Shown here: one piece after another, positions 35,901 to 46,700 of the stretch
How positions within the stretch are numbered: position 1 is the first letter of the stretch
How the letters are laid out: each line of letters starts with the position of its first letter
From: Nematostella vectensis
Taxonomy: Eukaryota > Cnidaria > Anthozoa > Actiniaria > Edwardsiidae
Assembly (NCBI RefSeq): GCF_932526225.1
Contig: NC_064042.1
Location: 9,088,540-9,148,539, forward strand
DNA length: 60,000 bases
Reading direction: 5' to 3'
Translations under genes and position numbers: made by a program
The notes under the pieces: generated by a model
Database searches by the model: none
Told to the model about the DNA's origin: nothing
The model's input: only the letters and a program-made list of their open reading frames with translations

Positions 35901-37774
35901 CGTATCTGTGCTTACCCAAGAATTCGTCCGATATACGATATCAAATACGTATGTCGGTCACGTGCTCATGAAATCATCGAAAACTGACCTCTACATCAGT
36001 GCTTACCTGACCAACCAGAATGCGAAACCACGACTGTCGTGACAAGTCGGTGTCGCATGTCGCTAAGATGCTGAAAGTCGTCTGTTTTGGGTGTGAACAG
36101 CTGGCGACGCATGTCGGGAAATACTACCTGGAAAGTATGTAGCTTTTAGCATCAAACGACAAGAGACAAAAAAATCCGCGCTATGCAAACTCAGTTTGCA
36201 TAGTAATAGATTTTCCTGGGGATTGACTATAAATAGCGGGGCACATGTGAACAACTCATCACTTCTCTCGAGTTCGCCGGACTGAACGTGTACGACCGTG
36301 TACGTGTACGTGTACGACTATTGGGTGCAGATGACCGTTCATCTGATAAACACGATATTCTAGTAAGCTTATCTCACATAACGAGACGGATGGAAACCGA
36401 TTGAAAATTGCACCTTAGTTTTGGTACAAGCTGTATGACGCCACGAGCGCTCTCATTAGTCGATTAGTAGCCGTTAGACCTGCTAAAAACAACACTTTAC
36501 AATTAAAAACTCTTTAAAAACGCTTTTAAATAAATATGTTGACCTCGTTTGCTTAACACGTACGAGAACTTATGGAGCATGGAATTTTATGGCCGCGAGA
36601 TTCACACTTGGGCATAAAACAATAGGAAAAATTATCGATCCATACATTCCAATACGGCTGGCGCATTCAATCAACAAGAGGTATATACTCAGAAAGAAGC
36701 AGTCCTTTTGCGCTATTTAGCCTGCTCTTAGGTGATTACCCAGTGTTTTACGCTAGGAGCCTCGCCCTCCTGTCTCTCTCCCTCTCCCATTTTGCGCTCA
36801 CCCCGGCTTTCGCGCGGCCAGAACAGAACAAGACGGTGGCCACGACTCGGATTATAGCGAAAAACCTAACGAAAAACGCCGCGTACGGCTGTTTTGCTTC
36901 ACTCCGTCATATTTGCTCACATTTAATAGAACCGTGCGTGTGCCTCATTGATGGCGAAAGCTGGGGGGGGGTTAATTGATTGTTCTTACCTGTATCCGTA
37001 GATTCGAAGGGTCGGGCAAATCCTCCAGCATCGCATCGATATCAATGCCAAGCGTGAGTCCCGCAGAGAAACTACGGGGGTTCTCGGACCCTCCCTGAGG
37101 TTCCGCCATTACTGCGCGCGACTCTCTTAACATGCTACTAATCTGCAATGGCGCCGGCCGCCGGGTTAGCACGATGGTCTGCAAGTATTCGGCAATGACA
37201 GCAGGTTTTGTGATATTCGACTCGAAAAATGTTTGAAAAGACATAATGGATTCGCAGAAATCATCCATAGCGGCTCCACATCGGCGCAAGAACGAAGAGA
37301 AGTGTTTTACTCTCGACAGGAACGACTGCCATACTTGTAAAGTTGAGCCGAGATTTTTCTCAGTCCTCGTGTCACAGCGCTGAGAGGATAAGATCAACAA
37401 CGCATGCACGAGAAGCCGAAGCTCGTGTACTTGCAGCAGCTGCGCAGAGCTGAGCCCATGATAACAGTGCTCAATGCGGTATGTCTTGGTCAGCAGTTGT
37501 TCCACAAGTAGCTGTAACCCAGTCCCTTGCGCGGAGCACAGGGCCCCAGGAGTGTCCCATAATTTGTCGATCTGAGCCTGCAGTATTATAAGGTGTGACT
37601 CTAAGTATAAAGCGATGCAGCGGGAGTTAGATGAGAGGGATTTACTGATTCCTTGCGCGTGCTTCAAGTCCTTGATCAGGGTCTTAAGGAGCTTTTGTGC
37701 CGTTAGGGGGCTCAGAGCGGTGAGAGACTCGACGCGACGGAGAATCCCGCACATGAACGACTCGCCGCTAGAGG
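32926..37774 (-). CDS. INTS4: INTS4 exons 11-13: C-terminal region
   Basis: Exons: 36990-37774 (785 nt, the largest), 36007-36127, 32926-33128. Exon 11 is helical and diverged, ending [19 protein letters not shown]. Exon 12 begins [18 protein letters not shown] and has [17 protein letters not shown], a beta-rich segment. Exon 13 gives [18 protein letters not shown] and ends [11 protein letters not shown]. The acceptor of exon 13 is TTTCTCAG. Intron 12 (33129-36006) contains an inverted repeat element. The last codons are copied again downstream of the stop. Confidence 0.93.
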
Positions 37775-40700
37775 CTGCAAAGATAAATATAAATTTGCAA
37801 TAACTTTCTATAGAAATAAAAACTACCATTAATATAGCTATATGCTGATAATCGTAAACATGGAACTGCTTAAAATGTGGTCTCCTAGGTTTTCACCCGC
37901 GGTTATGCTATTGGGAATCTTCCCAAAATTGAGTCCAAAAATGCTACTATAGTTCGACGCACGTGGCCACCAACACGTCTTTAATAGGGTTCGTTAATCA
38001 GAATGCGAGAAACACAGTTTTGATTGACTGTTGTTCCTCGCATCATTATTGGCTCAATTCACAAAGCTGTCAAGGTGACCACGGTAGTGCGTCGTAACAG
38101 ACAGCACGCTTCTCGCATCCTTATTGGCTTATTTCACAAGGCTGTCAAGGTGACCACGGTAGCGCGCGTCGTATCAGACAGCACGCTTCTCGTATCTTTA
38201 TTGGCTTATTTCACAAAACTGTCAAGGTGACCACCGTAGCGCGCGTTGTATCATAATGTACGTTTGTCGCATCCTCATTGGCTTACTTCACAAACTGTCA
38301 AGGTGACCACGGTAGCGCGCGTCGTATCAGATAACACATTTCTCGCATCCTTATTGGCTTACTTCACAAATTGTCAAGGTGACAACGGTAGCGCGCGTCG
38401 TATCAGATAACACATTTCTCGCATCCTCATTGGCTTACTTCACAAATTGTCAAGGTGACCACGGTAGCGCGCGTCGCATCAGACAGCACGTTTATCGTAT
38501 CCTTATTGTCTTATTTCACAAAACTGTCAAGGTGACCACGGTAGCGCGCGTCGTATCAGATAACACGTTTCTCGCATCCTTATTGGCTTACCTCACAAAA
38601 CTGTCAAGTAGGCCACGCTAGCTCGCGTTGCATTGTAAGATCTACATTTTGAAAGACATGGCAAAAGAGATTTGCAAGATTGCCATCGTACTTTTGACAT
38701 TGGGCACTTAGTACCTTGATGTTGAGGAGTCAGCTCGACCTCTACCCCCTCTCCCTCAATCGGTAGCTGCGGGACCAGGTCTGGGTAACTATCCCTCAGG
38801 TAACCATAGTGACGGAGGGTGTGGCTAGGGAACATGGGGATCATCACCGGTGAGTTGACTGTGGCGTTGAAGACGAGTATCACTATGGCAACGTAGGCGG
38901 GGTCGTCGACCGAGGGCTCGGCAGTGGCGAAGTAGGGGTGGGTTGAGAGAAGTTCGGGGACGAGAGAGGAGGCTAGATGCTGGTGCTTTTTGCCAAGCTG
39001 CTGTGCGCATCTAAAATAAAATAAAAATAATAAAATTAAATTATATGCTTAATAATCAGAACTCTTGATCAAATGCTCTCAACATGCGGCAAGCTTTTCT
39101 TGACATTATACGCAGTCCGTATCAATGTAGGGAGTTCAAGATAATCTAAATGAAGTATGGATCTTGTAAAAAGGCAGACATTAAATGTGTTTGTCTTTTA
39201 CATAAAAATGATTAACTGTAAGTTTTCCAATAGCTGGCTGTGATGCACGTTTTAAGTTGGCCCTGCATACTGGGGAAAAGGTTTATACGCATCCTTTTGT
39301 TAGGATTCTAGGAAAAAGCAGAAGGCTACTTGGTGCAGTGGCGATTTTTGTAAACTCTGGATTATCATCCAATTGACTCATTGTATATTTATTCATTTCC
39401 ACCCCCTGTTCGTGGCCGAAGTTTTCCCACCTCACCCCAGTAATTTACATCTCTCAATCAAAAGGTTTAAGCTGATCTCTTTTTAAGCGTTATGTTGAAA
39501 GAAGAGATTGTTCTGTGTTCATCCTCGCCACGTCGCGGAGATCGGGGACACAGGAAGTGCGTGAGAAAGAATGGTCTTCGCGTCCCGTGGGTCCCCGAAG
39601 ATGTATTTCCTTATTTTTCCTTATTTTTTTTTTCTGATAACCTATTCAAATGCATTTTTTCCAATACCATAAATCAATCCCTTAGACTGGTTTCTAAAAA
39701 TCTTAAGCTTGTCGTGTTTATAATATTTGTGAGTGCGTTTTCATTAATAAATGTGCTAGGCTGGAATAGGCCGGTATAGGAGTCAAGAGGTTTAGTTGCT
39801 TTTCTTCTTGGTTTTCCTCTCTCCCAGACCTTATAAAGAGGTTCTGTTTTACATGACATTGCCAAACTGTAAGACAGCTCTATGCTTACAATCGTATCAT
39901 GGATCAATTTTAGATGGTGGTACACCCCGTTTTTACCCCTTCCTCACAGACGTACCTCCAAATAGACGCCCTGTCTTGTGGGTATTTGCTTAGGTTGCTT
40001 AGCAACGCATGGATAGCTGAGTGCAGGCAGGCTCGAGTGGATAGGTGGCAGTGACCAAGAAGCTCCCTGACTCCCTCGCGGATCTCGTGGGAAAAGTCTT
40101 CAAGCACGCTGAGCACGATGTCCAGCTGGTCCTCTCTCAGCTCCATTTGATGGCATACCTGCAGATGATGTCATAATGATGAAATGATGAATGACGCAGC
40201 TATTAGTGGAAAGATAACTAGAGAAAGAACATACGCAGAAAAATTGCATTAAAAAACACTGATAATAGCAGGCCCTTACCCCACAACGACCACTTTTTGT
40301 GGACTTTCTAGATGTTCTATTTGTATACAAAACTATAAATCACAATCTAGATCACTCTGGTACGTAGCAAAATCCGACAATAAAAGTCACGTGGAGATAC
40401 TGAAAAGGCATAAAAAAATCGTTCTTTGTTCTTTCGGAGGTGGTAAGATTTTTATTAGAGAACTCTCCCCACACCCCCCAGGAAAAATTAGGTCCACATT
40501 TTCGGATTTCGCACCCCCCCCACCACCACCACCCCAAGAAACATCCTGGGTACGGGCCTGAACAGCCAAGGAAGAACTGCTGATTAAAGATCCTTTATGA
40601 GAAAATTAATGGTGGTGATGATCATAATCATGGTGGTGATGATGATAGTGATGATGTTGATGGGGGTTGTGAATAATGATTTTGGTAAAAAAAAATTAAA

Positions 40701-43700
40701 CAAGGTGTTGTAGGTGGCTGGTAGCGCTTGGTAATAGACATAATAGAAATAAGATGATTATAGAAATAGGTGGTTGCCACCTGACACTGATTAAGACCCA
40801 GGAGCCTCGAAACGTCTGTAATATCTATCTATCTTTTTAGCACTCTACAAATCTATAATCATACTATTTCGTTGATGATTTTGGTGCCAATAATGCTGAT
40901 GATTAGAAGATTGTACCTAAACAAGTATTAATCAGAGTTTAAAGTGATCTACAGCTCGAAGATTGTATACATCAGTCAAAGTTCAACCCACCTTTCGTAG
41001 ACTGTTGATAGCATTAAGCCGAACACTTTCAATCTCGTCATTAAACATATCCACAAGGAAGTCCAGGCAAAGCATTGCAAACGATGGGTTCTGATTCGCT
41101 AGTTCACACAATGCGTCTACGGCAGGCATGCGAACCTCGAGGTACTCATCTTCGAGACCATGGACAAAAGCACCACAGGCACCACTACTCATAAGAGATA
41201 CCTGGAAAGATCAACATTTAAAAAAACAGTGTAACATGGTTAGTGCTGTCGGGAACTCGGAATATCGAAAACTAGGCAACTAAAAACAGCAATCTATTCA
41301 GCAATCCAATGTCTCTATTGTTGAAATAAAGCTTCTTCTAGCTCAAAGGTAGGGCAGGTCGTTTGCTAGAAGGTTGTGGACCTACTACATCTGGGCCCAG
41401 AAGTAGTACAAGAGGTACAGAACATTCTTGTGGCATGGTACTGTAAGAAACATGGGTACTAAACATTTCGCCTGAGAATGTTTAACTTTTTTTTTACTCT
41501 TTGTTGTGCGATTTTTAAGAGCTGGTTATATAAGGATCCATGTATAAAGTGATTGTGTGATCACTGTTATGTTTTTTTCTTCACTGTGGGTGCATAACAG
41601 GGATTTCTTGTTGTTTATGACCACATTTCTTTTTTTCACCTCTTCTGGAGCCAGCTCCCCCTCACTGCTCATCTTATCACCCCACTGCCGTCCAGTGCTC
41701 CATCCTGAATCAGAACTTCCACCACCAGCAAAACGATCTCTCTGCTTCTCATGGTCTGTTTTCCGTCTCTAAATGATAACAACATTTGGTAGCTCGTAGG
41801 TCCAATAGTCAGGAGGGAAGGGGGCACTGGAAACACTTATCCCCTTCTCTTCAAATGATTTTGAAAGCCATTTAATTTTAGCCTGCCATTTTTTTTGTTT
41901 TTCAGCTGTTACCTCTATAATGTCAATGAGATCCCCCCAAATATTTATGTTTGTGCTTTGACACTGGTTTAACCTACGAGTGCCATGCCTGAATATATTT
42001 TTTTCATGCTTTTCTATGGCAAGAAGAAAATTGACATGTATATTCTGCATATTCTGAAGTGCTCAAGCAGTTTCCATTCACAGATGTCCTTTTCCAACAT
42101 ACCTAATCCGCCCCTCTTACATCTGGCTAAGGTAAATGGAGACAAATAATTTTAAAATAAGGTCAACTATAATTTCTACCTTTAGATGGGACATGACTTT
42201 TTTGTCCAAGGTCTGTTCAAGGAACTTTGGGCTGACATGGTGAAGAGATCCAAGAAGTCCGACCGCTTCACCTCGCACTTGCATTGACATATCATTTACC
42301 ATGTGACATATCTTGATAAAGGCATCATCCACCAGACGAGCTTCATCTGATGATGGTAGAATCACTGTCCTGAATTTAAAGAATAACGATCAGCCACAAT
42401 GGTCTATTTGAAAAAAAAAACATCCAAGATAGAAATCTGATACTTTCTTAAAAATGTTTGATTGGAAGTATCTCAATGACTAGAATTTGCTGATTGAAAT
42501 GGATGCTTTGCATGACTTTCCCTATTAATAACTTGAAAATGTGATGCGTATCTTTTTTTTTACATCTTTCCTAGCCAATGGAGGCACACATTGAGGATTG
42601 ACAGAGGGGTGTGCACAGTCATTGGTTGGTATTTTATGGAAAAGGATAATATTTGACGGCCCCATCCCCTATTGTCTGTAATGTTTGCTGTTGTATATAA
42701 AACCAGAGAGAATGGGCCTTTAGTTGGGGAAAAAACAAAAGTAATGCAGCTAAATAGAAAATAAACTCCAAATAGGAAACACCACGTCTGTGGGCCAGGA
42801 AGCTTTTGCTCCTACAAAGTGCTAATACACTACTACTAATACAATACTAATACTACATACAAGTGCTAATACACTACTCTACTAATACACTACTACTAAT
42901 ACAATACTAATACTACATACAAGTGCTAATACTACATACAAGTGCTAATACTACTTACAAGTGCTAATACACTACTCTACTAATACACTACTACTAATAC
43001 AATACTAATACTACATACAAGTGCTTATACACTACTACTAATACACTACTACCAATACAATACTAATACTACATACAAGTGCTAATACACTACTCTACTA
43101 ATACACTACTACTAATACAATACTAATACTACATACAAGTGCTAATACTACATACAAGTGCTAATACTACTTACAAGTGCTAATACACTACTCTACTAAT
43201 ACACTACTACTAATACAATACTAATACTACATACAAGTGCTAATACTACATACAAGTGCTAATACTACTTACAAGTGCTAATACACTACTCTACTAATAC
43301 ACTACTACTAATACAATACTAATACTACATACAAGTGCTAATACTACATACAAGTGCTAATACTACTTACAAGTGCTAATACACTACTCTACTAATACAC
43401 TACTACTAATACAATACTAATACTACATACAAGTGCTAATACTATATACAAGTGCTAATACTACTTACAAGTGCTAATACACTACTCTACTAATACACTA
43501 CTACTAATACAATACTAATACTACATACAAGTGCTAATACACTACTCTACTAATACACTACTACAAATACAATACTAATACTACATACAAGTGCTTATAC
43601 ACTACTACCAATACAATACTAATACTACATACAAGTGCTAATACACTACTACTAATACAATACTAATACTACATACAAGTGCTTATACACTACTCTACTA

Positions 43701-46700
43701 ATACACTACTACTAATACAATACTAATACTACATACAAGTGCTAATACTACATACAAGTGCTAATACACTACTTTACTAATACACTACTACTAATACAAT
43801 ACTAATACTACATACAAGTGTTAATACACTACTCTACTAATACACTACTACTAATACAATACTAATACTACATACAAGTGCTAATACTACATACAAGTGC
43901 TAATACACTACTTTACTAATACACTACTACTAATACAATACTAATACTACATACAAGTGCTAATACACTACTCTACTAATACACTACTACTAATACAATA
44001 CTAATACTACATACAAGTGCTTATACACTACTACTAATACACTACTACCAATACAATACTAATACTACATACAAGTGCTAATACACTACTCTACTAATAC
44101 ACTACTACTAATACAATACTAATACTACATACAAGTGCTAATACTACATACAAGTGCTAATACTACTTACAAGTGCTAATACACTACTCTACTAATACAC
44201 TACTACTAATACAATACTAATACTACATACAAGTGCTAATACTACATACAAGTGCTAATACTACTTACAAGTGCTAATACACTACTCTACTAATACACTA
44301 CTACTAATACAATACTAATACTACATACAAGTGCTAATACACTACTCTACTAATACACTACTACTAATACAATACTAATACTACATACAAGTGCTAATAC
44401 ACTACTACTAATACAATACTAATACTACATACAAGTGCTAATACACTACTCTACTAATACACTACTACTAATACAATACTAATACTACATACAAGTGCTA
44501 ATACTACTTACAAGTGCTAATACACTACTCTACTAATACACTACTACTAATACAATACTAATACTACATACAAGTGCTAATACTACATACAAGTGCTAAT
44601 ACTACTTACAAGTGCTAATACACTACTCTACTAATACACTACTACTAATACAATACTAATACTACATACAAGTGCTAATACACTACTCTACTAATACACT
44701 ACTACTAATACAATACTAATACTACATACAAGTGCTTATACACTACTCTACTAATACACTACTACTAATACAATACTAATACTACATACAAGTGCTAATA
44801 CTACATACAAGTGCTAATACACTACTTTACTAATACACTACTACTAATACAATACTAATACTACATACAAGTGCTAATACTACATACAAGTGTTAATACA
44901 CTACTCTACTAATACACTACTACTAATACAATACTAATACTACATACAAGTGCTAATACACTACTTAACTAATACACTACTACTAATACAATACTAATAC
45001 TACATACAAGTGCTTATACACTACTTCTAATACAATACTAATACTACATACAAGTGCTAATACACTACTCTACTAATACACTACTACCAATACAATACTA
45101 ATACTACATACAAGTGCGAAATACTACTATGTTGGCGAAACATCTCTGTTTCTCTAGAGGTGCTCAACGATCAAAGGTTTTTGCTCTTTTTCTAAAATGC
45201 CTGGATTAGAACCCAGATCTTATCAGCAGTGGCTAAAAGTGCACTCACCTCTCGGGGCATATATGGCTGAACACCCACAATAGCTTGATGGCGACCATAC
45301 GGACCTCTTCATAGTCGTCATGGAGTGCTTTGGATGCCTGCTCATAAACCATCATATCCAGTTTCTGACCACGTTCGTGAAGTGCAAGCTAGAGTATTGG
45401 CAAAAGGGTAAACGTAGACACAAGTTTATGTACTATAAAGGATGCTGTTGAGGCATCTCATAAGACAAAAGATCAAAATAAGATAATGCCATCCACCAAC
45501 CAAAATATTGTCACGTATCACCATCATCCATTTTAAAATTAGAGAAGTGTAAAATAGCTTTATTTTTGTAAACCCCTCCAGTTTTACCTGGTTTTGCAAA
45601 ACACTTCCTGGCTAATGGTTGTCATTCAGATCCTCTAGGATCCACCTACTCGCAACCAAAACCTAATCGCCACCAACAACAACTCGCTACCAACCAACAC
45701 CTACTCGCCACCAACCAACACCTACTCGCTACCAACCAACACCTACTCGCCACCAACCAACACCTACTCGCAACCAAATCCAACTCGCGAGGGGGCTATT
45801 TTTTATGGAGACCAGAAATTTCTCTGTCAACAAATTGCAGAACCAACAAATTACCATCACAGCCAAAGCAAATTCTAATCCTCCAGTTTCTGGAAACTGA
45901 CAAACATGTGCATTACAAGGGCGAAGCTTGGGGTTTTCCTAGGGGGCAGGAGGTGGGGAGGAAGTGACTTCTCAAGAACATTTGTTTCCAATTGAGATGT
46001 AACAACTAAGACGTAATATATTTATTGAACCAGACCCCTGGACCCCTGGCTACACCCTTGTATTACCAGTGCACGAGATTGGAAAACCTATGTAACGTTA
46101 TGTAAAGTTATAAGGTACCAATAAACATCATCATCATTGGAGACTGACAAGCATGTTTCTTACCAGTGCTTGGAGTGCTGTAGTCCTCACTCTTGAGTCA
46201 CTGTCCACAGCAAAACTTGCCACTAATGACTGCATACTTTGGGTACCCCCCATGGTAGTGTCTGCACAGGCAAGCTCACCAATCATCCGTAGACACTGGC
46301 ATCGCACTGAGTGATGGGAGTCCTTTAAATGCTGCAAAAAGATATTCTGTTGGTCCGATTTGCATGACACTTTTGTTGTTGTTTTAAATAACTCAAAAAT
46401 TCAATCATTTTGAAAAATATGACTTTTCCTACATTTATTTGTTACTTTTACAAATATAATTACTTTTTGTTTTTTATTGGAGGGCAAATTGACCTTTACA
46501 GTAATTCAAGCAGATTTAGTTTGAAATTAGATATAATCTAAGTTGTTAGATATAATCTTAGTTGTTAGATATAATCTAATTTCCACAGTTTTATAGTCAA
46601 TTAAAACAGGGATGAACAGATTTTTGAAACATGCAGCTGGTAGTGGTGTGGGGTTAAAAGTAGAAAACACATCATAAGAACTTGCCGTACCTCAATTGCT

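Noticed and set aside
40352-40569. Minus-strand frames with Gly/Trp runs
   Set aside because: They come from a G/C-rich low-complexity stretch in INTS4 intron 8, without gene features.
42818-45117. CRISPR-like or tRNA-array interpretation of the large repeat
   Set aside because: Eukaryotic context, no unique spacers between units; simple two-module tandem array.
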